Of a stretch of DNA of 64,000 bases, positions 35,571-43,984 are shown piece by piece. Made by a program: the position numbers and the translations under genes. The stretch is from assembly GCF_011601275.1 (NCBI RefSeq), contig NZ_JAAOLY010000002.1:310001-374000 (forward strand), written 5' to 3'. This DNA is from Janthinobacterium lividum. Lineage in GTDB: Bacteria; Pseudomonadota; Gammaproteobacteria; Burkholderiales; Burkholderiaceae_D. Each line of letters begins with the position of its first letter. Position 1 is the stretch's first letter. A model generated the notes under the pieces. It did no database searches. It was not told the DNA's origin and saw nothing but the letters and a program-made list of their open reading frames with translations.

Positions 35571-36680
35571 TCAGTTCGTCGCGCCCAGCGCCAGCGCCGC
35601 CGTGCGCGCCTGCTCGCCCGCTTTCTTGTCCACTTCGCGCTGCGCCGCCGTCTTCATCGTCGGCCAGCCAATCATGTGCTGTTCCGCAATTTCCGCCATG
35701 CCCGCGATCCAGGCTGGCGTTTCGTTCAGGCAAGCGATGTAATGAAACTGCTGGCCGCCGGCCGCCTCGAAATCATGCTTCGCTTCCATGGCGATCTCTT
35801 CCAGAGTTTCCAGGCAATCGCTGGTAAAACCCGGGCACAGCAAGTCGACCCGCTTGACACCTTGCTGGGCCAGCGCCACCAAGGTGGGCGCCGTGTACGG
35901 CTGCAGCCATTCGGCCTTGCCAAAACGAGACTGGAAGGTCACCACATATTGCTCTTTAGTTAATTTTAACTTTTCCGCCAGCAGGCGCGCGGTTTTCAGG
36001 CATTGGCAATGGTAGGGGTCGCCCAGCAGCAAGGTACGCTTGGGTACGCCATGAAAACTCATCACCAGTTTTTCCGGACGGCCATGCGCTTCCCAGTGGT
36101 TCAGCACGGAATCGCGCAAGGCGTCGATATACGTGTCGTGCTCGTGATATTGCTTGATAAAACGCAATTCCGGTACATTGCGCACGGTGGCGTAATGGGC
36201 AAACACGGCGTCGTAGATGGAACCGGTCGTCGTGCCCGAGTATTGGGGATAGGCCGGCAGGATGGCGATGCGCTCGCAGCCTTCGCTTTTCAGCTGGGCC
36301 AGTACTTCCGGCAAGGAAGGCGAACCGTAGCGCATGGCCATCGCCACCGTCACGCCGTCATGGCCCCGCTCGGCCAGGGCGCCGGCCAGCAACTTGGCCT
36401 GCTTTTGCGTATGCACTTTCAGGGGCGAACCTTCGCGCGTCCAGATCGACGCGTATTTCTTAGCCGACTGGCCGGAGCGGAATGGCAAGATGATCAGGTT
36501 CAGGATGAACCACCAGACGATGCGGGGAATTTCCACCACGCGCGGGTCCGACAAAAATTGCTTCAGGTAACGCCGCACGGCTGACGACGTCGGTGCATCG
36601 GGCGTGCCCAGGTTGACCAGCACCACGGCGCTGCGGTCGATGCTGCCATGCGTGTACGGCGGTTCTGTTTGAAATGACAT
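35571..36680 (-). CDS. hemH: Ferrochelatase
   Basis: The last enzyme of protoheme synthesis, inserting Fe(II) into protoporphyrin IX; 369 residues. The N-terminal VVLVNLGTPDAPTSSAVRRY is the porphyrin-site motif, and the catalytic His lies in LVMSFHGVPKRTL near 205. Further conserved parts are ILPAYPQYSGTTTGSIYDAV near 145, SRFGKAEWLQPYTAPTL near 262 and the acidic LCPGFTSDCLETLEEIAMEA near 295. The placement between recN and grpE is found in several beta-proteobacteria. It begins 148 bases after the recN stop and has a possible terminator hairpin downstream. Confidence 0.96.
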   Translation of the reverse strand: MSFQTEPPYTHGSIDRSAVVLVNLGTPDAPTSSAVRRYLKQFLSDPRVVEIPRIVWWFILNLIILPFRSGQSAKKYASIWTREGSPLKVHTQKQAKLLAGALAERGHDGVTVAMAMRYGSPSLPEVLAQLKSEGCERIAILPAYPQYSGTTTGSIYDAVFAHYATVRNVPELRFIKQYHEHDTYIDALRDSVLNHWEAHGRPEKLVMSFHGVPKRTLLLGDPYHCQCLKTARLLAEKLKLTKEQYVVTFQSRFGKAEWLQPYTAPTLVALAQQGVKRVDLLCPGFTSDCLETLEEIAMEAKHDFEAAGGQQFHYIACLNETPAWIAGMAEIAEQHMIGWPTMKTAAQREVDKKAGEQARTAALALGATN

Positions 36681-36737
36681 GAGACTCTTCGAAATCGTTG
36701 GATAGGATAGCCAGTTATTATAGTTGTATTAACTGCT

Positions 36738-36801
36738 GGGGTCAGACCCTCAATGCCGCTAACGCCAAGCTCGATGCCAACGCAACCGGGGGTCTGACCC
36801 C
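36738..36801. repeat. Inverted repeat GGGGTCAGACCC/GGGGTCTGACCCC between recN and hemH
   Basis: The left copy GGGGTCAGACCC is at 36738-36749 and the right copy GGGGTCTGACCCC at 36789-36801. Each is itself nearly palindromic around TCAGA/TCTGA, and they are inverse to each other, with 39 bases between. The arrangement resembles a REP-like (BIME) extragenic element; no transposase is nearby. Confidence 0.5.
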
Positions 36802-36828
36802 GGATTTACGGCCTGCCCCAGCCATGAA

Positions 36829-38496
36829 TCAAATCGCGAGCAGTTCACGCGCATGCTTGCGCGTGGTGGCCGTGATTTCCAGGCCGCCCAGCATGCGCGC
36901 CACTTCTTCCACCCTGGCCTTGGCGTCGAGCATGTCGATGCGCGAGGCCGTCTTGCCATTGTCCAGGGTGCTTTTTGCCACCTGAAAATGCTGATTGGCC
37001 TGGCTGGCTACTTGCGGCAAGTGGGTCACGCACAGCACTTGCCGTCCCTGCCCCAGGCGTTTCAGCAGACGCCCGACGACTTCGGCGACGGCACCGCCGA
37101 TGCCGCTGTCGACCTCGTCGAAGATCAGGGTCGGCGTGGTGGTGGCGTGCGAGGTGATGACGGAAATGGCCAGCGCGATGCGCGCCAGTTCGCCGCCGGA
37201 CGCGACTTTCGCCAGGGAGCGTGGGGCCGTGCCCGCGTGGCCGGCGACGAGAAACTCTACTTGTTCAAGGCCGTGGGCAGCCGGCTCGCACGGGTGCAGG
37301 GCGATTTCAAAGCTGCCGCCCGTCATGCTCAGTTCCTGCATGGCGCGCGTGACGGCTTGCCCCAGTTCCAGGGCGGCGGCGCGGCGCGTGGCGGACAGGC
37401 GCTCGGCCACGGCGCGGTACTCAGCCTCGATCTTCGCTTCCTGGCGCAGCAAGCCTTCGATGTCGGAAGCGTCGGCCAGGTGCTGCAGCTTTTCCGACAG
37501 CTTCGCGTGTTCCTCGGGCAACTCTTCCGGCGTGACGCGGAACTTGCGGGCCGTGCCGTGCATGGCTTCCATGCGCGCGTCGAGCTGGTGCAGGCGCTCC
37601 GGGTCCAGTTCCACCCGGTCCAGGTAATTGTTCAGCGCGTACACGGATTCCTGCAGCTGGATGCGCGACGATTCGATCAGGTCGACGATCGGCTGCAATT
37701 CCGCATCGACGGAGACAAGTTTGCCCAGCTTCTGGTTCAGGGCCGACAGTTGCGACACGATCGGATGGTCTTCCGACTCGGAAATGAGGGACAAGGCTTC
37801 CTGCGCCCCTTCAAGCAGGCTGGCCGCGTGCGACAAGCGACTGTGCTCGTTCGTGATCTCCGTCCACTCGCCGGGCTTGGCAGCCAGTTTTTCCAGTTCA
37901 CCCACTTGCCATTCCAGGCGCTCACGTTCGTACAGCACGTTGGCGGCGTTGGTTTCGAATTCTTCGCGCTGGCGCACGAGGGCGCGCCAGCGCTTGTGCA
38001 GGGCCGCCACTTGCCGCGCATCCTGTTCCGCGCCCGCTTCGCGCGCCGTCGCCTGGCCGTCGAGCAAGGCGCGCTGCGCTTCGCTTTTCAGCAAGGACTG
38101 GTGTGCATGCTGGCCGTGGATGTCGACCAGCATGTCACCGAGTTCGCGCAACTGCGCGGCCGTGGCGGGGATGCCGTTGATATACGCCTTCGAGCGGCCC
38201 GCATTGTCGATCACGCGGCGCAGCAGAGCGCCGCCATCGTCGTTGGCGAATTCATGCGCCACCAGCCACGCTTGCGCCACCTCGCTGACGGAAAAGTCGG
38301 CCGTGATGTCAGCCTTGGCCGCGCCTTCGCGCACGACGCTGGCGTCGCCGCGCCCGCCCAGCGCCAGGGTCAGCGCATCGATGAGGATGGACTTGCCGGC
38401 GCCCGTCTCGCCCGTCAGCACGCTGAAGCCGGCGGAAAATTCCAGTTCAATGGTATCGACAATGACAAAATCGCGAATGGACAGTGTATGGAGCAT
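36829..38496 (-). CDS. recN: DNA repair protein RecN
   Basis: An SMC-like ATPase of 555 residues acting early in double-strand-break repair. Walker A is VLTGETGAGKSILIDALTLA (GETGAGKS at 29-36), the central part is coiled-coil (about 155-370, rich in E, L, A and Q), and the C-terminal head has the signature VASGGELARIALAISVI near 435 and Walker B PTLIFDEVDSGIGGAVAEV near 460, followed by VLCVTHLPQVASQANQHF. The start at 38496 gives the canonical MLHTLSIRDFVIVD. It follows nadK by 47 bases and shares a promoter with a LexA box, so SOS control is likely, as for recN in E. coli. Confidence 0.96.
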   Translation of the reverse strand: MLHTLSIRDFVIVDTIELEFSAGFSVLTGETGAGKSILIDALTLALGGRGDASVVREGAAKADITADFSVSEVAQAWLVAHEFANDDGGALLRRVIDNAGRSKAYINGIPATAAQLRELGDMLVDIHGQHAHQSLLKSEAQRALLDGQATAREAGAEQDARQVAALHKRWRALVRQREEFETNAANVLYERERLEWQVGELEKLAAKPGEWTEITNEHSRLSHAASLLEGAQEALSLISESEDHPIVSQLSALNQKLGKLVSVDAELQPIVDLIESSRIQLQESVYALNNYLDRVELDPERLHQLDARMEAMHGTARKFRVTPEELPEEHAKLSEKLQHLADASDIEGLLRQEAKIEAEYRAVAERLSATRRAAALELGQAVTRAMQELSMTGGSFEIALHPCEPAAHGLEQVEFLVAGHAGTAPRSLAKVASGGELARIALAISVITSHATTTPTLIFDEVDSGIGGAVAEVVGRLLKRLGQGRQVLCVTHLPQVASQANQHFQVAKSTLDNGKTASRIDMLDAKARVEEVARMLGGLEITATTRKHARELLAI

Positions 38497-38543
38497 GGCT
38501 TCTGTGGTTGGGCGGCGCACCGCGGGTTGAGGTGGAGAAAAAT

Positions 38544-39515
38544 TTAGCTGAGCTTGCCCTCGCCCGACGGGTACTCATTCCAGTGCAATTTTTCACGCAG
38601 GGTGTTGTAGTAACTCCACCCTTCCGGATGCAGGAAGGTAATCGTGTGCGGCGAACGGCGGATGAGGATGCGGTCTTGCTGCACCAGGCTGGCAAAGGTC
38701 TGCATGTCAAAATTGACGCTGATATCGCGCCCGCGCACGATTTCCACGACGATCTGGCTGGAATCGGGCAAGACAATGGGGCGGTTCGACAGCGCATGCG
38801 GGGCGATCGGCACGAGCACGATGCCGCCCAGGGTCGGGTGCAACAGGGGGCCGCCGGCCGACAGCGAGTACGCGGTTGAGCCCGTCGGCGTGGAAATGAT
38901 CAAGCCATCCGAACGCTGGTTGTACATGAAGTGGCCATCGACCTCGACGCGCAATTCGGCCATGCCGGCGCCGGCGCCGCGCGAGACGACGACATCGTTG
39001 ACGGCCATGCCTACGTGAATCGACTCGCCGTCGCGCAGCACGCTGCCTTCAAGCAAGGTGCGGCGTTCGGCCTTGAAACGGCCGCCGAGAATTTGCGCCA
39101 GCACGGGCAGCATGCGCTCGAGCGGGATATCGGTCATGAAACCCAATCGTCCTTGGTTGATACCGATCAAGGGTACGTCGAATGGCGCCAGCTGGCGTGC
39201 AATACCCAGCATGGTGCCATCGCCGCCCATGACGATGGCGCAATCGGCGGCGGCGCCGATCTCGGCCGGCGACATGGCGCGCACGCCGGGAAACGCCAGG
39301 TTCAGGTGCGCGGCCGTCTCCGCCTCGAAGACCACCGTGTGGCCCAGCACTTGCAGGAAATCGACGATGCTTTTCACGGGTTCGGCAATGCCATCCGTAT
39401 TCTGGCGCACGACGAGGGCGATGGTCTTGGCGCCCAGGTTGAAGCGCTCGCCCGGGGCTGGCAAGGTCGCGGCTGGCTGTTCGGCGCGCTGTTCGGCGTG
39501 TGTATCGACGGGCAT
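38544..39515 (-). CDS. nadK: NAD kinase
   Basis: A cytosolic enzyme of 323 residues that phosphorylates NAD to NADP. Conserved parts are the GGDG motif (97-100, in [16 protein letters not shown]), the [11 protein letters not shown] block near 126, [11 protein letters not shown] near 178, and [20 protein letters not shown] near 218. The N-terminal ~25 residues are an acidic extension relative to E. coli. The start at 39515 is preferred because the open frame upstream, to 40085, runs over the opposite-strand gene and lacks NadK similarity. It leads the nadK-recN operon, whose promoter carries a LexA box. Confidence 0.96.
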   Translation of the reverse strand: MPVDTHAEQRAEQPAATLPAPGERFNLGAKTIALVVRQNTDGIAEPVKSIVDFLQVLGHTVVFEAETAAHLNLAFPGVRAMSPAEIGAAADCAIVMGGDGTMLGIARQLAPFDVPLIGINQGRLGFMTDIPLERMLPVLAQILGGRFKAERRTLLEGSVLRDGESIHVGMAVNDVVVSRGAGAGMAELRVEVDGHFMYNQRSDGLIISTPTGSTAYSLSAGGPLLHPTLGGIVLVPIAPHALSNRPIVLPDSSQIVVEIVRGRDISVNFDMQTFASLVQQDRILIRRSPHTITFLHPEGWSYYNTLREKLHWNEYPSGEGKLS

Positions 39516-39584
39516 AAGAGTCTCGGTAGTGAATTCGGTGGCAAGCCGCCCCTGGCTGTCGCGTCGCACGCCGGCATCGCATGA

Positions 39585-39604
39585 TACTGTATATATGCAC
39601 AGTA
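39585..39604 (-). promoter_or_regulatory. LexA (SOS) box in the nadK-recN promoter
   Basis: The 20 bases read TACTG-N10-CAGTA, with the core CTGT (39587-39590), eight bases and ACAG (39599-39602), matching the proteobacterial LexA consensus. The box overlaps the -10 of a plausible sigma-70 promoter on the minus strand (TTGCGG, 17 bases, TATACT) and ends 70 bases before the nadK start. Confidence 0.8.
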
Positions 39605-39630
39605 TAGTGCGGCTGCCGTGTGCCCGCAAG
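39602..39630 (-). promoter_or_regulatory. Sigma-70-type promoter of nadK-recN
   Basis: On the minus strand TTGCGG (-35, about 39625-39630), a 17-base spacer and TATACT (-10, about 39602-39607). The -10 matches five of six consensus bases. The LexA box begins inside the -10, which suits repression. Confidence 0.6.
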
Positions 39631-39777
39631 GGGCGTTCTTGGTGTTGCACGCAGTGTAGCGCAGAAAAAGAATCGTCCATGCGTGCGCCAGCGCTCCCTG
39701 CATGGACAAATCCGCTTGCAGAGGGCTTGCCGCGGCAGGACACTGGTTTCACGTCACTTTTACTGTCAGGAGGCCAT

Positions 39778-40044
39778 ATGGTTACCCAGCATAGCGAACG
39801 CAAGATCAATACCGATGAAAAGGTCAAGAATGACGGCGTCGACCGTCTGCCGCACGAGCGCGATGAATCGCCCGATGCGCAAAACGTGCGCCCGCGCAAA
39901 ATCATGGAACAGGCGGCCAGCGACCTGGAGCAGGGCCTGGTCGATACGGACCGCCGCGCCCAGCCCGGCGTGGAAAAGGTCAAGCCCGCCACGCCGCAGC
40001 AAGCGCGTCCCGACCCACAGCTGGAACCAAAGAAAGCGCGCTGA
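39778..40044 (+). CDS. Small charged protein of unknown function
   Basis: An 88-residue hydrophilic protein, not recognised. It is rich in Asp, Glu, Lys, Arg, Gln and Pro, with no cysteine, no membrane segment and no signal peptide, so it is probably cytosolic and largely disordered. It has an exceptionally good ribosome site (CAGGAGGCCAT before the ATG), which argues it is expressed. The segment [19 protein letters not shown] may form a helix. It begins 263 bases from the divergent nadK start and ends 39 bases before the sorbosone-dehydrogenase-like gene. A long opposite-strand frame overlaps it but has no other support. Confidence 0.7.
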   Translation: MVTQHSERKINTDEKVKNDGVDRLPHERDESPDAQNVRPRKIMEQAASDLEQGLVDTDRRAQPGVEKVKPATPQQARPDPQLEPKKAR

Positions 40045-40083
40045 ATCGAACTGTCAGGCACCGCTATTTTTCCGGAGTACGCC

Positions 40084-41394
40084 ATGCACCGTTACGTCTG
40101 TTCATTCCTGCTGGCCGCGGCCTGCGGCGCACCCATCGCCCACGCCCAGGCGCCCGCCATGCCCGTGGGCTTCGGCCCGCAACCCGCCCTGCCCGCGCCG
40201 GACAAGCAACTGATTCCCACCGTCAACGTGGCCCCGGTACAGCGCTGGTCGACCACGCAGCGCCCCGTGGTCGCGGCCGGCCTGGCCATCCGTTCGTATG
40301 CGCGCGACCTCGACCATCCGCGCTGGCTATACGTGCTGCCGAATGGCGACGTGCTGGTGGCGGAAACAAATGCGCCGCCGAAGCCCGACGATAACAAGGG
40401 CATCAAGGGCGCCATCATGCAGATGCAGATGAAAAAAGCGGGCGCCGCCACACCCAGCGCCAACCGCATCACCCTGCTGCGCGGCATCGATAGCAACGGC
40501 ATGGCGCAAACGCGCAGCGTGTTCCTGCAAGGCCTGAATTCGCCATTTGGCATGGCCCTGGTCGGCAACGAGCTGTATGTCGCCAATGCCGATGCGCTGC
40601 TGCGTTTTCCCTACAAGGAAGGCCAGACGGCCATCACGGCGCCCGGTGTCAAGGTGATGGATTTGCCGGGCGGGCCCATCAATCACCACTGGACCAAGAA
40701 CGTCATCGCCAGCACCGACGGCAAGTTTTTATATGTTACCGTCGGCTCGAACAGCAACGTGGGAGAGAATGGCCTGTCGGCTGAAGATGGCCGCGCCGCC
40801 ATCTGGCAGTTCACGCGCGCCACGGGCAAGGCACGCGTGTATGCGACGGGTTTGCGCAACCCTGTCGGTCTGGCCTGGCAACCCCACAGCGGGGCACTCT
40901 GGACGGCCGTCAATGAGCGCGACGAGCTGGGCAACGACCTGGTGCCCGACTACATGACCTCCGTCAAGGACGGCGCCTTCTATGGCTGGCCCTACAGTTA
41001 CTTCGGCCAGCACGTCGATGCGCGGGTCAAGCCGCCGCGCCCCGAGCTGGTGGCCACCGCCATCGCGCCCGACTACGCGCTGGGTGCGCACACGGCCTCG
41101 CTGGGCCTGGCGTTTTATGACGGCACATTGCTGCCCGAACGCTACCGGGGCGGCGCCTTCGTCGGCCAACACGGCTCCTGGAACCGCAAGCCCTACAGCG
41201 GCTATAAAGTCATTTACGTGCCCTTCGCCAATGGCGTGCCCAGCGGGCTGCCACAGGACGTCGTCAGCGGCTTCCTCGACAGCAATGGCAAGGCGCAGGG
41301 ACGCCCCGTCGGCGTGGCCGTCGACAAGGCGGGCGCGCTGCTGGTGGCGGACGACGTAGGCAATGTCATCTGGCGCGTGACGCCGGCGCCGTGA
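40084..41394 (+). CDS. Sorbosone dehydrogenase-like (PQQ-type) beta-propeller protein
   Basis: A periplasmic protein of 436 residues with a signal peptide at about 1-22 ([18 protein letters not shown]). The rest is a six-bladed propeller of the soluble glucose/sorbosone dehydrogenase family, with [69 protein letters not shown] and [13 protein letters not shown], and the C-terminal [20 protein letters not shown]. Members oxidise sugars with PQQ, but many have unknown substrates, so the reaction is not assured. It is close to, but not overlapping, the small gene upstream. Confidence 0.85.
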   Translation: MHRYVCSFLLAAACGAPIAHAQAPAMPVGFGPQPALPAPDKQLIPTVNVAPVQRWSTTQRPVVAAGLAIRSYARDLDHPRWLYVLPNGDVLVAETNAPPKPDDNKGIKGAIMQMQMKKAGAATPSANRITLLRGIDSNGMAQTRSVFLQGLNSPFGMALVGNELYVANADALLRFPYKEGQTAITAPGVKVMDLPGGPINHHWTKNVIASTDGKFLYVTVGSNSNVGENGLSAEDGRAAIWQFTRATGKARVYATGLRNPVGLAWQPHSGALWTAVNERDELGNDLVPDYMTSVKDGAFYGWPYSYFGQHVDARVKPPRPELVATAIAPDYALGAHTASLGLAFYDGTLLPERYRGGAFVGQHGSWNRKPYSGYKVIYVPFANGVPSGLPQDVVSGFLDSNGKAQGRPVGVAVDKAGALLVADDVGNVIWRVTPAP

Positions 41395-41499
41395 GCGGCC
41401 ACACCCGCGCCGCGCATGCGCCCCCTGTGTGGCGCAACGAACGGAAGGGCAAAGGAGGCTCGCGCATGATGGACGTTCGAACCACGCAAGGAGTACATC

Positions 41500-41922
41500 A
41501 TGAAAAAAACAGGATCAGCCGTCTGGAGTGGCGGCCTTAAAGATGGCAAAGGGTTTATTTCCACCCAGAGCGGCGCGCTCGACAATGTGGCATACGGCTT
41601 CAACACACGCTTCGAAGACGGTCCCGGCAGCAATCCGGAAGAACTGATCGGCGCCGCCCATGCGGCCTGCTTCACCATGGCCCTGTCCGGCCAGTTGGGC
41701 GAGGCAGGCCTGCGCGCCACGGCCCTGAAAACCACGGCCGACGTCAGCCTGGAAAAAATCGATGGCAGCTATGCCATCACGGCCGTGCACCTGACCCTGG
41801 TGGCGACCATTCCCGGCGCCACCGACGAAGCGTTCCAGGACGCGGCCCTGCGCGCCAAGCTCGGTTGCCCCGTATCGAAGTTGCTGGCCACGGAAATCAC
41901 CCTGGACGCCCATCTGGAGTAA
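41500..41922 (+). CDS. OsmC-family peroxiredoxin
   Basis: A cytosolic protein of 140 residues of the OsmC/Ohr superfamily, which reduces organic hydroperoxides with two cysteines. Cys57 (GAAHAACFTMAL) and Cys123 (LGCPVSKLLA) are the expected pair. The N-terminus MKKTGSAVWSGGLKDGKG and the TQSGALDNVAYGFNTRFED stretch match OsmC rather than Ohr. OsmC genes are often stationary-phase or osmotically induced. A ribosome site (CAAGGAGTACATC) precedes the ATG. The neighbouring gloA gene also handles reactive metabolites, but an operon is not evident (114 bases between them). Confidence 0.9.
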   Translation: MKKTGSAVWSGGLKDGKGFISTQSGALDNVAYGFNTRFEDGPGSNPEELIGAAHAACFTMALSGQLGEAGLRATALKTTADVSLEKIDGSYAITAVHLTLVATIPGATDEAFQDAALRAKLGCPVSKLLATEITLDAHLE

Positions 41923-42036
41923 TGCCGGCCTGCCGTCCGCTGCTGTTCCATCACCGGCCGGCAGGGGCGGTCTCGGCACGAAAGCCGTAAAACGCATAAA
42001 ATCCTGCCATTCCCCTATCATCATCAAGGATTTACG

Positions 42037-42444
42037 ATGCGTATTTTGCACACCATGTTACGGGTCGGCGACCTGCAGCGCTCCATCGATTTTTACACCA
42101 AGGTCCTGGGCATGAAATTGCTGCGCACCAGCGACAATCCGGAATACCAGTACACGCTGGCCTTCGTCGGCTACGGATCGAATCCCGACCACGCGGAACT
42201 GGAACTGACGTATAACTATGGCACCACCAGTTACGAGCTGGGCACGGCGTATGGCCACATCGCCATCTCGGCCGACGATATCGTCGCCGCTTGCGACGCG
42301 GCACGCGCGAATGGCGGCAACGTCACGCGCGAACCGGGTCCCGTGAAAGGCGGCAATACCGTCATCGCCTTCATCACCGACCCGGACGGCTACAAGATCG
42401 AATTGATCGAACGCAAGTTCGACGGCCAGGGCGGCGGCTTGTAG
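42037..42444 (+). CDS. gloA: Lactoylglutathione lyase (glyoxalase I)
   Basis: A 135-residue metalloenzyme that converts the methylglyoxal-glutathione adduct to S-lactoylglutathione. The metal ligands expected from E. coli GlxI are present: His5 in MRILHTML, Glu near 56 in [10 protein letters not shown], His near 74 in [11 protein letters not shown], and Glu near 122 in YKIELIERK. The dimer core [20 protein letters not shown] is conserved. The type is likely Ni/Co-activated, judging by the short length. The stop lies four bases before the convergent LysR gene. Confidence 0.95.
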   Translation: MRILHTMLRVGDLQRSIDFYTKVLGMKLLRTSDNPEYQYTLAFVGYGSNPDHAELELTYNYGTTSYELGTAYGHIAISADDIVAACDAARANGGNVTREPGPVKGGNTVIAFITDPDGYKIELIERKFDGQGGGL

Positions 42445-42448
42445 TGGC

Positions 42449-43363
42449 TCAGTCTGGCTCGGCGGCCTGTGCAATGGCCGCGCGCAGCCAGGCGATGCCC
42501 GCATCGCCGTCCGTGCGGCGGTGGCGTATCGTTTCAAACGCAAACGGCGCGATGGCAAATGGCGCAGCGTACAGCGCCAGCCCCTGCGCAGCACTTCCCT
42601 GCAAGGCACGCTGCGCCACCGTCAGGATCAAGTCCGTCCCCCTCACGACCTCCGGTGCAACCGTCCAGTACGGCACACGCACGGCGATGCGGCGTGTCTG
42701 TCCCAGCTGGGCCAGGGCCGCGTCGACTTCGGCCGCCATGCCGCCCTCGCTAGACGCCACCAGCACGTGCGGGCGCGCCAGATAAGTGTCCAGATTCCAT
42801 GTTGCGCCGTCCGCCAAGCTGGCCGGATCGAGCGCGCACACGAAGGTTTCCTCGAACAGGGTTTCTCGATGTAACTGCTCGGGCAGTTGCGGGAACACGC
42901 CCAGCGCCAGGTCGATCTCGCCATCCTGCACGCCAGCGATCACAGCTGATCGGCTCGCATAGCTGATGGCAAGGTCGATGCCGAGCGCTTCTACGCACAA
43001 ACGGCGCAACAAACGCGGCAAGATCAGCGCCGCGCCGTAATCCGACATGGCCAGGCGAAACACGCGCTGCGCCGTGGCCGCCTCGAAGACGGCGCCGCCG
43101 AGCACGGAACGCACACTTTGCAGGGCTTCGGCCAGCGGCCGCGCCAGCTCCAAAGCGCGCGCCGTCGGCTGAAAGCCGCCCTTGCCACGCAGCAGCAGCG
43201 GGTCGCCGAGCAGATGGCGCAGGCGGGCCAGCGCATGGCTGACGGCAGGCTGGCTCATGTGCAAGCGCTCGGCCGCGCGCGACAAGTGGCGCTCGCTGAG
43301 CAGCGCTTCCAGGATCACCAGCAAGTTCAAATCGACGGCCCGCAGATTATTCATTTGGTGCAT
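42449..43363 (-). CDS. LysR-family transcriptional regulator
   Basis: A 304-residue regulator. The N-terminal HTH (NLLVILEALLSERHLSRAAE then RLHMSQPAVSHALARLRHLL, near 14-55) belongs to the LysR subgroup with LGDPLLLRGKGGFQPTARA after the helix. The effector domain follows. It is divergent from a small DMT-type transporter gene, with 71 bases between the starts, the usual layout for a LysR regulator and its target; the region contains AT-rich sequence but no confirmed T-N11-A site. The ligand is unknown. A start three codons downstream is also possible. Confidence 0.88.
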   Translation of the reverse strand: MHQMNNLRAVDLNLLVILEALLSERHLSRAAERLHMSQPAVSHALARLRHLLGDPLLLRGKGGFQPTARALELARPLAEALQSVRSVLGGAVFEAATAQRVFRLAMSDYGAALILPRLLRRLCVEALGIDLAISYASRSAVIAGVQDGEIDLALGVFPQLPEQLHRETLFEETFVCALDPASLADGATWNLDTYLARPHVLVASSEGGMAAEVDAALAQLGQTRRIAVRVPYWTVAPEVVRGTDLILTVAQRALQGSAAQGLALYAAPFAIAPFAFETIRHRRTDGDAGIAWLRAAIAQAAEPD

Positions 43364-43434
43364 ATTTTAATGACAAACTACGAATTTGATTTAATGATAA
43401 CAGCATAATACGATGACTCCATCAACTCAACGTA

Positions 43435-43914
43435 ATGGAGTCGCACATGCATGGATGGATTACCGTATTTGCCCCGCTGGCCATGCTGGCCGGCGCCGTC
43501 GTCCCGTTCCAGGCCGGCGCGAATGCCGCGCTGGGCCGCAACTTGGGCCACCCGCTGTGGGCCACCCTCGCCTCGCTGGCCGTCAGCGCCGTGCTCGCGT
43601 CGCTGGTGATGCTGGTCTGGCGGGTACCGGCGCCCGATGTCAGCCTCGCCATGCGGGGACCGGGCTGGTCCGGGCTTGGTGGCGCGGCCGGCGTGTTTTA
43701 TATTACGGCCGCGCTGATGCTGGCGCCGCGCATGGGTTCCGGCCCCTTCATGGCGGCCGTCATCGGCGGACAGATGCTGGCCGCGCTGGCCATCGACCGC
43801 TACGGCTTGCTAGGTTTTGCCGTCAAGCATATTTCTCCGCTGCACTGGGCCGGTGCGGGGCTGGTGGTGGCCGGTGTCGTGCTGACCCAATTCGCCAACA
43901 GCCGCGCCGTGTGA
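43435..43914 (+). CDS. DMT-family transporter, DUF606/YdcZ-like
   Basis: A small inner-membrane protein of 159 residues with about five hydrophobic helices (LAMLAGAVVPFQAGANAALG, ATLASLAVSAVLASLVMLVW, FYITAALMLAPRMGSGPFMA, AAVIGGQMLAALAIDRYG, AGAGLVVAGVVLTQFA). It is a half-size drug/metabolite transporter of the DUF606 group, which probably works as a dimer. Substrate unknown. It is divergent from the LysR gene and likely under its control. A start at the fifth codon is possible. Confidence 0.85.
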   Translation: MESHMHGWITVFAPLAMLAGAVVPFQAGANAALGRNLGHPLWATLASLAVSAVLASLVMLVWRVPAPDVSLAMRGPGWSGLGGAAGVFYITAALMLAPRMGSGPFMAAVIGGQMLAALAIDRYGLLGFAVKHISPLHWAGAGLVVAGVVLTQFANSRAV

Positions 43915-43927
43915 AACAGTTCAGGAC

Positions 43928-43962
43928 GAAAAAAAACCAGCGCCGTCGCCGATGCTGGTTTT
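43928..43962 (-). terminator. Intrinsic terminator of tolC (bidirectional potential)
   Basis: AAAACCAGC (43933-43941) pairs with GCTGGTTTT (43954-43962) over a 12-base loop. On the minus strand a run of eight T follows, ending the tolC transcript; on the plus strand it can also stop the DMT gene. Confidence 0.85.
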
Positions 43963-43984
43963 CATTTGAATCCCGAGACAAATA

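Noticed and set aside
39516..40085. N-terminal extension of nadK to a start at 40085
   Set aside because: The extension crosses the LexA box, promoter and the opposite-strand gene and has no NadK similarity.
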